Source of the DNA: a virus | Length of the DNA: 37,816 nt | Strand: one strand, 5' to 3' | Virus record (IMG/VR): IMGVR_UViG_3300025887_000059 | Span: 1-37,816 of that record | Shown here: piece by piece, positions 24,134 to 33,081 of the stretch | Layout: every line of letters starts with the position of its first letter | Position numbering within the stretch: position 1 is the stretch's first letter | Notes under the pieces: generated by a model | The model's database searches: none | What the model was told of the DNA's origin: nothing | Seen by the model: only the letters and a program-made list of their open reading frames with translations | Translations under genes and position numbers: made by a program

Positions 24134-25395
24134 TACGCCATTCCTCCTCGTCTAATATTCATTTGTTCTTGATAGATACTTGCACCATAGCCATAAGGAT
24201 TTTGTTGCGTGTAAGATGTTGGGTTAATAGACATCTGCATTGCTCGGTCATTTATTTCAGGAGAACCGTAGTCTCGAATACCAGCAGACTGATAAGCTTC
24301 GACATAAGTGCCGTAGCTTACAGGAGCTTCTGGAACTTTTACGATTCCGGCTTCTTGAGACAAGCGTGTCGTAACATCTTGTTTTAGCTGCGCTCCTACA
24401 TCTGTAATTGCTTCAACACCATAATCTAAAGCTTCGTCTGTAAGTGCTCGACCTAAAGACCTTCCGTCTTTAAACTCTGTGTACTTTTCTTTTACAGCGT
24501 CCACAGCTTCGCCGGGAAGTGCAGCTATTTTCTCGCCAAAAGTTTTTTCTACAGCTTTTGTTTGGAACTCAATAGGGCTTTTAACAGTCCCTGAGTAAGA
24601 GTCTATAGTGCTTTGTATATTATTTATACCGCCTTTAGCATCGCCCAGATTTGAAAAGTCAACTTCGCCGGTAGGCTTAAAGTTTTCAAAAGATTTGCTT
24701 ATATTATCTATACCGCCTTCCATGCTTTGAGGGTCTAAAAGACTTCCTCCAGTCCTACCAATTTGTCCCGGAATAGTTCCGTCGCCAGTTAAGCCTGTAG
24801 CCTTGTCAATAACGTTTTGTTGCTTAGCTGTAAATATTTTCTTAGCGTTTCCAAACTCTTCAAGACCGCCATTAAAAGCTTCAGTAATAGCGTTAATGTT
24901 TTTATCAATACCTGATTGCACTGTGCTCCAAGCAGACTTACCTGTACTTGAGTCTACAAAAAAACTATCCGAAGCATTAGCAAGCTTAGGAAACATCTTT
25001 TCCATACCGGGGATTTTCTTTAGTGCAGTTTTAGTAAACTCACCTAAAAAACTAGATACTCCGTCAGTTACTGTTTTAAAAGCCGATGTTCCTGCTTTTG
25101 CAAACTTAGCGCCTGACTGAAGAATTTTACCCGCTGTTTGTGCAAGCTTACCGCCTTTAGCTAGAAACCCTGTTACACCTTTAAAGGCTGTGCCGATAGA
25201 AGCAGAAAAGCCGTTGGCTAACATCCCTCCTATTCCCGGAAGAATAAAAGCCAAGCCAAGTTGACCTACAATGCCAATCTTGTTCATAAATTTACCAAAA
25301 CTTTTAAAGGCTGACTTAATACCTTTACCAATTTTCTTGAAAGCGCTTTTAACTCCGCCTTTAATTTTTTTCCAAGCTTTGCTGAGAAATCCCAT
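24133..25395 (-). CDS. putative internal virion protein with membrane-active N-terminus
   Basis: The 420 residues start with repeated basic amphipathic units (WKKIKGGVKSAFKKIGKG, then IKSAFKSFGKFMNKIG), then a Gly/Ala hydrophobic segment (about residues 42-75: GLAFILPGIGGMLANG). Further Lys/Ala/Phe helices follow. Such a start looks like an antimicrobial-peptide-type membrane helix and fits a protein that helps form the ejection channel. The rest is helical with a Tyr/Gln-rich end. It sits in the ejection-protein block. No enzymatic domain. Confidence 0.6.
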   Translation of the reverse strand: MGFLSKAWKKIKGGVKSAFKKIGKGIKSAFKSFGKFMNKIGIVGQLGLAFILPGIGGMLANGFSASIGTAFKGVTGFLAKGGKLAQTAGKILQSGAKFAKAGTSAFKTVTDGVSSFLGEFTKTALKKIPGMEKMFPKLANASDSFFVDSSTGKSAWSTVQSGIDKNINAITEAFNGGLEEFGNAKKIFTAKQQNVIDKATGLTGDGTIPGQIGRTGGSLLDPQSMEGGIDNISKSFENFKPTGEVDFSNLGDAKGGINNIQSTIDSYSGTVKSPIEFQTKAVEKTFGEKIAALPGEAVDAVKEKYTEFKDGRSLGRALTDEALDYGVEAITDVGAQLKQDVTTRLSQEAGIVKVPEAPVSYGTYVEAYQSAGIRDYGSPEINDRAMQMSINPTSYTQQNPYGYGASIYQEQMNIRRGGMA

Positions 25396-25431
25396 TTTAA
25401 TACCTTTAGTTTTAATTAGTTATTTAGATGT

Positions 25432-28400
25432 TTATTTAGATACTTCATCGACCCACTTATAAGCGTCTGCACTATTCTTTTCTGCAATCTTTTCATTACC
25501 AATTGCTGTTGCAGTTAATTGAGCTTTACGTTGCTTTTCATTTTCAAAAGCTTGACGAATATATGCTGCTTCGTCTCTAAGCTGCTGCCATACCTGCGTC
25601 AACTCTTGTGACGTTAAGTTAAAAGTCATTTGAGCGTTTTGCATGTTAGCAGCATTTTGCGCTGCGGTATCAGACAAGTTGGCTTGTCGTCGCCACTGCT
25701 TATTAGATTGCTCAACTGCCTGTGCGTTTGAAGCGTTCCACTGGTCTCGTGCTAAGTCTTGAGTCTCGTTAAACTTTGCAATGTCTGTTTCGAGTTGTGC
25801 GCTAAACTGTTCAGCTTGTAGTTTATTGCCTGCGTTTAAAGCTGCAATACGGTTCTTTTCAGTAGTATTGAATTGGTTTCTAGCTGAGTTAGCTGTCGAA
25901 TTATACTGGCTAATCTGCGTATTAAGATTCTGCATAAACTGGTCAGCTTGCTGTTGATTGGCTGCGTTAAACTGTCTAGCTGCGTTTGTCGCAGACTGGT
26001 CGCTTAACATAGCTTGTTGTTTCTGCTGAGCTGATAATATAGTTGCTTGCTGCTCGTTATTTAAATTAGCCATATCCATCTGCAAGAAAGCCTGTGCGTT
26101 TTGAACTGCAAGCTTAGCATTCTTATCTAGATTAGCTAAGTCCAGTGAAGCCATTGAACTAGCGTTTAGCATAGCGGCTTGTTGGTCAGCATTAAACTCA
26201 TTAGCTACCATAGTTTGCATAAACTTACTGTTAGTCAACTCAACTTGCTGAGCTGCGTTAAACTTAGCTAAATCAATTCCAGCATTAGTTTGTGCGTTTA
26301 CAACTGCTCGTTGTTGGTCAGCATTTAACTGAGCTTGGTTCATCTCAGAAGCAATCTTACCTTGAAGTAAGTTAGTTTGCAAGCGCTTGTTAAGATTAGC
26401 TAGTTCTGTTTGCTGTGCGGCATTTAAGTTGTCTGAAGATGCTTGGTTTAGAGCAGACAGATTAGCTAAACGCATCTGTTGGTCATTGCTCAAGTTAGCT
26501 AAGTTCATCTGTTGCTCAAACTCTGCATTCTTAGACAAGAAGTCTGCTGCAATTTGTTTGTCCTGAGACGTAGCGTTTTGAATAGCGGCAGCATTATTTT
26601 GAGCAATAGGCAGAGCACTTTGAATAATAGCATTAAACAAAGCATCACGACCAATGCTAGAGGCACTCATACCACGCTTAGCTAAATTACCTTCAACCTT
26701 AGCAAGAATTGGTCTAGCCCATGCAGGTATTTCGCCATCTTCCATACCTGCCATCAAAGATTCCATCTGAGCACTCATCAAAGCTTCTTGAGGCAAGCCA
26801 GACAAAGTAGTCTTAATATCTTCTGGAAGGCTATCCATTTCATCAGCAATTAACTGAGGATTATCTGCAAGACGCTTAGCAATTTCTTCGTCTTTTAAGC
26901 CTTGGTTTCTTAGATTCTTAACTACGTTGTCTTTACTAATCTTACGTTTTTCAAGCTGGTTGTACTCATACATACTCATAATTTCAGCAGCTTCGCCGTC
27001 TGGAGCAGGCTCGCCTGTGATAGCTTCACGAGTTTTTGCTTCAGCGTCTGCTGTTTCAGCTACAGTAGCTTCTTCACCAGTTACTTTTTTAACATAAGAA
27101 GCTTTATTAACATCATAAACTACTTCGTTAGCCAGAGCTTCTGCTTCTGCTTCTTCGTCTCTTTTAGCAGCTTCAGCTCTTTCTGTAAGTTCAGCATCAT
27201 CTAACTCTGCTTGAGCTTCATCGCTTACTGTGCCTTCAGCTCCTACAACAGCGTCTGGTGTGCCTACTGTTTTGGCGTTTACTTTAGCGGCTGTGTTATC
27301 TGTAATAGCGTCAACTTCGTCTACTTCTTTTTGCTGTTCTGCTATGACTTCGTCAGCTACAACACTTTCTGCTGTAAGCACTGAAGCATCGTCAAGAGTT
27401 TGAGTCTCTTCTTCTGAAGTTGTAGTAAGCGCTTGTCTTTCTGCTGCATCACCAAACTCTTCATCCCACTCATACTTATCTTTAAGATAGTCTGTACTTG
27501 TTTGACCGCCTCTATATGTATTAGGGTCTGGAGCATCTGGAATAATATCACTAGCTCCACTTGTTTCTACTTCAACTTCTGGAGTATTGTAGCCCGGCCC
27601 AGTTACTTTTACAAGAGGTTCGCCAGATTTGCCCTTGCCTACAACATCAACCGACCCTTCGCCCACGTTTCTGTCGCCATCTACAGAACCAGTTTGAGTT
27701 GAACGACCGTAACCTGTACTTTCTTCTTGATTATTTGCCACACTATTTACCTTTGTTATTGCGCTTCCGGCAGGAGATTGACCTGCCGTAGAATTAGGCG
27801 TTCCACCGGGGCCGCCTCTACCTTGTGTTCCGCCCATATTACTATAGCCACCGCCACTTAAAATTTCAGAGCCATCTGGCAGATTAACTGTCCACTCCGG
27901 TGGGTCTCCGCTTTCCCAGTTTGCAGGGTTCCAAGGGTTTTCATCCCACGAGCCAATAAACTCACCTATGTCATTAAAGAGAGTGCCGTCAACAATAGAA
28001 GCCCCCACTCTAATAGTAGGAGACATCATTGCTATGTCTTTAATGCCTGACCAAAGCTTTGCAAACGTGCCTTCGCCTTCAACAGACATGTCCATGTTTT
28101 CGTCATATTCAGCCTGCGTAGAACCGTCTTGACCTACAGCACCGGGGCCAGAAGGTCTCCAGTCAGGGTCTCCTGAAGGCCCGGCATCTACGTCACTGTC
28201 TTTACGTGCGCCTTTTTGTGGAAGAGGCTTCTGCTCATACACTGACTTGTTGTTGTCGCCAAAACGAGCGTCAGCGTTTCCTGTGCTTTTGCCAGTTTCT
28301 TTTCCTGCGTCAGCGCCTTCAGCTTCAGGTTGAGTTTCTTGCTCTGAGGGAGCTAAAGGTTCTAAAGGCTGCGACTCATATACAGGAGCTGAACCATCTT

Positions 28401-28848
28401 TACCTTCGCTTACAAGCACAGCATCTTTAGGAGTGTTTTCTTCTTCCCATGCAGCTAAATCGTCTTTATAGGCTTTACTTGTTTTGCCACCCGGGTAGTC
28501 ATTAGCGTTAGGCTTACCTAGCTTTTCGTCTAACTCTTCTTGTTCTTCTTTTTCTTTTTTCTTTTTCTTCTCTGTCTTTTTTGACTTAGTTTTCTTCCCG
28601 CCAGAATTACCTGCGCCTGAAGGAGCTTTAGGGCCGGGGCCACCCGAAGTGCCTCTCGAAGGGCCTCTAGGCTCGTAGCCACTCATATCTACACCACCAC
28701 CGGAGCCACCTCTGCTTCCTGTTACAATGACTTCATTTACAGGAGCGCCGCCACCACCACCGACACCACTGTATCCGCCAGAATTAAGTTTAAGACGTTT
28801 AGCTTGTAATTTTTTTAAAGCTTTAGAGGCTCTAGTTGATTTAGACAT
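25432..28848 (-). CDS. large repeat-rich virion protein (1138 residues)
   Basis: Three parts are visible. Residues 1-110 are Gly/Ser/Lys rich (including a run of alternating K and E). Residues 110-640 are acidic and largely disordered, with a duplicated motif (PNANDYPGGKTSKAYKDDL near 112 and PDPNTYRGGQTSTDYLKDKY near 438). Residues 690-1120 hold GEIPAWARPILAKVEGNLAKRG, then SSIGRDALFNAIIQ, followed by many NAxQQxxLANLN-like helical repeats. The repeats predict a long coiled or trimeric rod. I believe the WARP and SSIGRD blocks recur in marine-phage structural proteins. It could be a tail fibre, a head fibre or an ejection protein. It overlaps the glycosyltransferase gene by eight bases. Confidence 0.65.
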   Translation of the reverse strand: MSKSTRASKALKKLQAKRLKLNSGGYSGVGGGGGAPVNEVIVTGSRGGSGGGVDMSGYEPRGPSRGTSGGPGPKAPSGAGNSGGKKTKSKKTEKKKKKEKEEQEELDEKLGKPNANDYPGGKTSKAYKDDLAAWEEENTPKDAVLVSEGKDGSAPVYESQPLEPLAPSEQETQPEAEGADAGKETGKSTGNADARFGDNNKSVYEQKPLPQKGARKDSDVDAGPSGDPDWRPSGPGAVGQDGSTQAEYDENMDMSVEGEGTFAKLWSGIKDIAMMSPTIRVGASIVDGTLFNDIGEFIGSWDENPWNPANWESGDPPEWTVNLPDGSEILSGGGYSNMGGTQGRGGPGGTPNSTAGQSPAGSAITKVNSVANNQEESTGYGRSTQTGSVDGDRNVGEGSVDVVGKGKSGEPLVKVTGPGYNTPEVEVETSGASDIIPDAPDPNTYRGGQTSTDYLKDKYEWDEEFGDAAERQALTTTSEEETQTLDDASVLTAESVVADEVIAEQQKEVDEVDAITDNTAAKVNAKTVGTPDAVVGAEGTVSDEAQAELDDAELTERAEAAKRDEEAEAEALANEVVYDVNKASYVKKVTGEEATVAETADAEAKTREAITGEPAPDGEAAEIMSMYEYNQLEKRKISKDNVVKNLRNQGLKDEEIAKRLADNPQLIADEMDSLPEDIKTTLSGLPQEALMSAQMESLMAGMEDGEIPAWARPILAKVEGNLAKRGMSASSIGRDALFNAIIQSALPIAQNNAAAIQNATSQDKQIAADFLSKNAEFEQQMNLANLSNDQQMRLANLSALNQASSDNLNAAQQTELANLNKRLQTNLLQGKIASEMNQAQLNADQQRAVVNAQTNAGIDLAKFNAAQQVELTNSKFMQTMVANEFNADQQAAMLNASSMASLDLANLDKNAKLAVQNAQAFLQMDMANLNNEQQATILSAQQKQQAMLSDQSATNAARQFNAANQQQADQFMQNLNTQISQYNSTANSARNQFNTTEKNRIAALNAGNKLQAEQFSAQLETDIAKFNETQDLARDQWNASNAQAVEQSNKQWRRQANLSDTAAQNAANMQNAQMTFNLTSQELTQVWQQLRDEAAYIRQAFENEKQRKAQLTATAIGNEKIAEKNSADAYKWVDEVSK

Positions 28849-29881
28849 TTATGTGTTCCTTTGCTGTGGAGCTTTGTATTGTTTTTAAAAATTTATAGTT
28901 TCTTTGTACAGCACTTTTCTTAGCGTTTCTAGGAAGCTTAACAGCTACCGTTTTTACTTTATGTACATAAGGAGTAGTTAAGTTGTAGTCTTCTCCTACG
29001 TAATTAATTGGATAATCTATCCTGAGCTGCGGGAGCTTAACGTTTTCGTGCAGCTCTCCAGCTTCTTCCATTTTTTCTAACTCAACTAAGTAAGCGTCCA
29101 TCCACTCATAATCAGTACCAAACTGAGATTCTACCATTACAGTCCCTGCGGTTCTTTCGTCGTACAAGTAAGTTGCAGGTTTTTCGTCTGTAGAATAAAA
29201 AGTTAAGTTACCAAGCACTGCTTCGTTTTTTAACTTAAACATTTGTAAAGTATCTTCACCGATAATTAACTCTTCGTTGAATCTGAACTTAGCTGCTTTC
29301 CTGCTGAGCCATGTTACACGACAGTGCATTTCACGACCCTGCGAATACTTTTGATGTTGGGTATAAAACTTATAGTGTAAGTCTTGGAAGTACATAGACT
29401 TCTCTTGGCTTAATCCTACTTCTTCTCTAAACATTGTATAGTAATCAGACCTTAACAACGTAGAGTAACTTACAGTAAAAGGATTTATAGCTTCAACTTT
29501 GTCATCTATAACTCTTAAAGAGTTTTGATTTATCAAGCATACTGCGTCTGGAGGAGTTTTTGATTTAGCCAGTTGCTTATACATCCACACGCCGTGGGGA
29601 GTTAAAACATCGTCGCCGTCTATCATTACGCAGTAATCGTTTTTAGACTCTTCAAAAATATCTAGTACAGAGTTTTTTCCTTTTGACGGCGTTCCGTTGC
29701 TTTCTGTAATATAATATTCAATTTTATTTTCTATGCAAAACTTTTTAGCTGCTTCGATATAGTTTTCATCTAAACTGTTTATAACTACCACAGCATCTTC
29801 TGGTTGAATATTACTGTGGTCAGCGTCAAAATGTCTTACAAGTGCACCATAATCCGTCGATGTCAAAATATAAAATTGCAA
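28841..29881 (-). CDS. family 2-like glycosyltransferase (GT-A fold)
   Basis: The 346 residues show a GT-A core: an alternating beta start (MQFYILTSTD, then AVVVINSLDEN), CVMIDGDDVLTPHG with the metal-binding DGDD at 88-91, and FNEELIIGEDTLQ with GED at 208-210, where family 2 enzymes keep the catalytic base. No membrane helix, so it is a soluble sugar transferase. The start is TTG at 29881, chosen because AAGGAG lies six bases upstream and the codon abuts the previous TAA. It sits among virion genes, so it may modify a phage structural protein; it could also alter host surface sugars. Donor and acceptor are unknown. Confidence 0.78.
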   Translation of the reverse strand: MQFYILTSTDYGALVRHFDADHSNIQPEDAVVVINSLDENYIEAAKKFCIENKIEYYITESNGTPSKGKNSVLDIFEESKNDYCVMIDGDDVLTPHGVWMYKQLAKSKTPPDAVCLINQNSLRVIDDKVEAINPFTVSYSTLLRSDYYTMFREEVGLSQEKSMYFQDLHYKFYTQHQKYSQGREMHCRVTWLSRKAAKFRFNEELIIGEDTLQMFKLKNEAVLGNLTFYSTDEKPATYLYDERTAGTVMVESQFGTDYEWMDAYLVELEKMEEAGELHENVKLPQLRIDYPINYVGEDYNLTTPYVHKVKTVAVKLPRNAKKSAVQRNYKFLKTIQSSTAKEHINV

Positions 29882-30052
29882 TTATTTCTCCTTATTTAAT
29901 AATCCCTGTACTGTCTCTGACTCAAAAATCCTAATACCTAACCATACAATAGTGAAGACAGAAGCAATAGGCGGCAGCCAAGTTGCTAAGGCCATAACAC
30001 CTGTGGATGCTGCTGCAATGTCTACTACTTCTTTGCCTTCTTCAACGGTCAT
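29882..30052 (-). CDS. small one-helix membrane protein, possible holin
   Basis: The 56 residues are a polar start (MTVEEGKEVVDIAAAS), a hydrophobic segment with PP (ALATWLPPIASVFTIVWLGI, about residues 21-40) and an amphipathic end (RIFESETVQGLLNKEK). Small phage proteins of this shape are often annotated as class II or III holins. This is a second candidate besides 12662-13033. It precedes the glycosyltransferase and carries that gene's ribosome site within its last codons. Confidence 0.55.
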   Translation of the reverse strand: MTVEEGKEVVDIAAASTGVMALATWLPPIASVFTIVWLGIRIFESETVQGLLNKEK

Positions 30053-30062
30053 GGATTACTCC

Positions 30063-30320
30063 TTAGTCTTCTGATTCTTGGGCTAGTTGGTAAGCTGCGT
30101 AAGCTGCAACTACTTCGCTTGTATGTACTGTTGCACAGATGCCCTGTACTTCAGTTGACTCGCTGCTGTAGTCGTCACCCGCTGAAATTACTTTGCGACT
30201 AAAAGAACGGTTAAGTTCTACACCGTCTTCTTTAATTACAGTTGCAGTACGTACCTGTACAGCTTTGTAAGGGCCTACTACTTCAATTTTATCTTCGATT
30301 GTTTCTTTTATTAAACTCAT
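30063..30320 (-). CDS. small conserved phage protein after the tail fibre
   Basis: From the ATG at 30320, with GGAGA four bases upstream, the product is 85 residues; a GTG at 30350 would add ten residues but has no such site. It has a beta-rich start (IEVVGPYKAVQVRTATVIKE), a polar middle and a helical end (SEVVAAYAAYQLAQESED). I recall similar short proteins behind tail-fibre genes in marine phages. Function unknown. It may be a fibre-associated or assembly protein. Confidence 0.65.
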   Translation of the reverse strand: MSLIKETIEDKIEVVGPYKAVQVRTATVIKEDGVELNRSFSRKVISAGDDYSSESTEVQGICATVHTSEVVAAYAAYQLAQESED

Positions 30321-30359
30321 TTTTATCTCCTGTCTGTACTTAGAATCCACTAAGTATAA

Positions 30360-33077
30360 TTAAGCGTCTGTGTAGTATACTGCTGAAAAGACTATTTCGT
30401 TTGAAGCACTTGCGGTAATTAGTGTAAAGTTTGAGCCGCCTGCATTATAAGCATCTAGGTTTACCATGTTACCTGATGAGCTTCCTCGTCGTGTAAGTGC
30501 AAATTCTGAGCTACCTCGAACTGCATAGCCACCCGCCGGGAATCTTCCTGACGTAAAAGTTTTAATTTGCCCACAATGTAAAGTGCCGTTTTGTAACTCA
30601 TCAACATCACTAGAAACTACAAACGGAAGCCCTGTAATCCTAAGGCCACCGGCTGCGTCTGTACCGCCGGGCGAGTTATCTACAGAAGCTGTTCTAATAC
30701 GACCAGTAAGCGTTACTAAACGACCTACTTTTGTATAGTATCCACCAGTATTTTGGTACGAAACGTCAGGTGCAGCAGTAACTGCCGTATATGCCGGTGT
30801 CCAAGTTCCTTCTTCGTAGTCATCAAGGGTATTGCTGCTTGCGTTACCTGCAACAGCGTCAAAGATTATTCCATTTGCATAAACGTTTCTAAACTTAGAA
30901 CTAGACAGACCTAAATCTATAGTGTTATTTAAAGCGCCGTTAGTAGAAGTCCTAGGATGTATAGACGAAGGGGTAAACTTAATACCATTATTAGTACTGT
31001 CACAAAGGATTGCCCTGTTACCGCCTGTAGAAAAGAAGTTTGCGTTAGTAACACCACCAGCCTTTAAACTCAGGATAGCGCCATCAGCAGTTCCGGTTCG
31101 GTCTACAATAAGAGTTGGGTCTGTACTGGCAGAGCCTGCACCTGCAATAGTAGTTATGCCAGCAGAAAGAGTTCCAGTAACGGCAGCGCCGCCGTCAACA
31201 GTTTCTAAAGTTTTAATGTTGTTGTAGTAAAGCTCTACGCCTAAGTCTTGTGTAAAGAATGCAAGAGTTTTAGTTCCACCAAAGTTTTTAATAGTTACTT
31301 CGTTTCCTCGTAAACTTAAAGCTCCGGGGCCTTGCTCTCTGATAACACTGTTTGTACCGTTATGGAAAATCTCCATAGCGCCGGTATCGCCAAGCTTGAT
31401 AATCTTATCAGTTGGTAACGCAAGTCCGCTATCAATAGTTACAATACCTGTAGAGTCTGCAATAGAACCTGCGGCTGAGCCGTCACGAGCTTTAAGTGTT
31501 GTAACTTCGATACTAGGGGTATCAATAGCAGTAGTAGCATTTATCGTACCAGTAACATCTAAACCTGTTGGGAGGACTTCAGCTGCTAAAGAACCGTCTA
31601 CATGGAGTTCAATATGAGAGCCTGCTGCTGCATTAGCACTATCTGAGCTTAGTTTAAGAACACCATTGTCTGCTCGGATTACGGCTGTAGTAGTATTATC
31701 AATAAGCTCTAAGCCTGCTCCTATATCTCCTGATTCAAGGCGAGCAGTTACATCTGTAGTGGCGCTATAAACGTGAAAAGGTTTTAGAGGTAATAAAGGA
31801 ACATTACCATTACCGTCGCCATAGTCTTTTAAACCTATGCCAACTTTGGCTGACGCGACATGAACGCCTGTTGTCAGAGTGCCTGTATCAGTCGTCTCTA
31901 TTTTCTTTTGTCCGTCGTGATATAGCTCTGCTGTATCGCCTTCTACAGCCCTAATTAAAGTCTTGTTGTCAGCAGCGTTTCGAACAGCAAATGAACGAGT
32001 AGGAAGACGTAAAGTTCCTGCGGAATGTACATGTTTAATGTAGCTGTTGTTACCATCATGGGTTAGCTGCAAGCTTGAAGTAGCGTCACCAACAGTCAAA
32101 CCTGTTGAGGCTGTTGCCGTACCAGTAATAGATGCGCCTGCGCTAGTAGTCTCAAACATTTTGCTGTTGTTGTAATACAAGTCTACAGGGCCGGTAGAAT
32201 CAAAGTTAGCCATTGTGCTGTTATCGGTTCCCACAAACACATCGGTGCTTGCAGTAATGTTTAGATTGCCTGTACCTGTATCTTTAATGTAAGAGTTGTT
32301 ACCGTCGTGATAGATTTTTAAGTCGTCAGCATCACCAACCGAAATAATCTTACCATCTTCAAACTTCATGCCCGTAGTCGTTAGCGTAGCAACAAGTGAA
32401 TTAGTTCCTCTAAATTCTGTTCCAGTAGAACTTACCTGTAAAGACGCTGAGGCGTTATTGCTGCCAATATTAACGTTAGCGTCGCCCTGAATAAATAGAT
32501 TACCAGAACCCAGTTCTTTAATGTAGCTATTACTTCCATCGTGATAAATACGCAGGTCTCCGGGTGATGCGCTCAATTGACCAAACGCAAGAGCCATGCT
32601 ATCAGCAAAATGAAGTGCGTTTAAACTTTTGTCAAAAGTAATTTTATTAGCTGCTGTAGTACCCACAAATGTTGTGTCGTCTGAAATATTTAAAGTTTCA
32701 AAGTCTCCGTTTACGGAGTAAACATTTGACATCTTAACGGATGGCGCACCTATACTAAGAGTGTTGTTAGCCGACCCTGAAAGGGTTGATGGAGTTAATC
32801 TCATAGTCAACGTAGAAACTCCAGATGAGTTCTCCACGTAAAAGTCCCAACGATTAATAGAAGCGTTTACTTCAATTTTATTTTTAAAGTCTTGGTCGCC
32901 AATCTTAGAAATTGCTGCGCCTTGACCAGCACTGCCGTCATGCGAGTGACCTGTAGTGCCGCTGCTTGCGTATACAAAAGCATTTAGCAGTTGATTAAAC
33001 TCATTGTTAAAAAGAGCCGCAGTAATGATGTTACCATCTGAAAGTGTACTTTGTCGTGTATAGCTTGTGCCTGCCAT
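30360..33077 (-). CDS. tail fibre / tail spike protein
   Basis: The 905 residues start with MAGTSYTRQSTLSDGNIITA and AALFNNEFNQLLNAF, then GHSHDGSAGQG, a beginning common in marine-phage fibre proteins. The body is beta-rich with repeated blades: DLRIYHDGSNSYIKELGSGN, DLKIYHDGNNSYIKDTGTGN, LQLTHDGNNSYIK and MEIFHNGTNSVIREQG. Related YYNNSKMFETT and YYNNIKTLETV units also occur. This predicts a trimeric beta-helical fibre that contacts the receptor. The last ~170 residues (from YEEGTWTPAYT) look like a receptor-binding tip domain. The ribosome site AGGAG lies before the ATG. Confidence 0.82.
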   Translation of the reverse strand: MAGTSYTRQSTLSDGNIITAALFNNEFNQLLNAFVYASSGTTGHSHDGSAGQGAAISKIGDQDFKNKIEVNASINRWDFYVENSSGVSTLTMRLTPSTLSGSANNTLSIGAPSVKMSNVYSVNGDFETLNISDDTTFVGTTAANKITFDKSLNALHFADSMALAFGQLSASPGDLRIYHDGSNSYIKELGSGNLFIQGDANVNIGSNNASASLQVSSTGTEFRGTNSLVATLTTTGMKFEDGKIISVGDADDLKIYHDGNNSYIKDTGTGNLNITASTDVFVGTDNSTMANFDSTGPVDLYYNNSKMFETTSAGASITGTATASTGLTVGDATSSLQLTHDGNNSYIKHVHSAGTLRLPTRSFAVRNAADNKTLIRAVEGDTAELYHDGQKKIETTDTGTLTTGVHVASAKVGIGLKDYGDGNGNVPLLPLKPFHVYSATTDVTARLESGDIGAGLELIDNTTTAVIRADNGVLKLSSDSANAAAGSHIELHVDGSLAAEVLPTGLDVTGTINATTAIDTPSIEVTTLKARDGSAAGSIADSTGIVTIDSGLALPTDKIIKLGDTGAMEIFHNGTNSVIREQGPGALSLRGNEVTIKNFGGTKTLAFFTQDLGVELYYNNIKTLETVDGGAAVTGTLSAGITTIAGAGSASTDPTLIVDRTGTADGAILSLKAGGVTNANFFSTGGNRAILCDSTNNGIKFTPSSIHPRTSTNGALNNTIDLGLSSSKFRNVYANGIIFDAVAGNASSNTLDDYEEGTWTPAYTAVTAAPDVSYQNTGGYYTKVGRLVTLTGRIRTASVDNSPGGTDAAGGLRITGLPFVVSSDVDELQNGTLHCGQIKTFTSGRFPAGGYAVRGSSEFALTRRGSSSGNMVNLDAYNAGGSNFTLITASASNEIVFSAVYYTDA

Positions 33078-33081
33078 CTAG

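Noticed and set aside
30338-30355. Inverted repeat ACTTAG/CTAAGT after the tail-fibre gene as a terminator
   Set aside because: The six-pair, AT-rich stem is followed by ACAGAC on the - strand, with no T-run.
30360-33077. Repeated DNA segments as a CRISPR array
   Set aside because: The repeats are unevenly spaced, in frame and protein-coding (HDG-NSYIK units of the fibre). No leader and no cas genes are present; the Cas4-like gene is a phage exonuclease.
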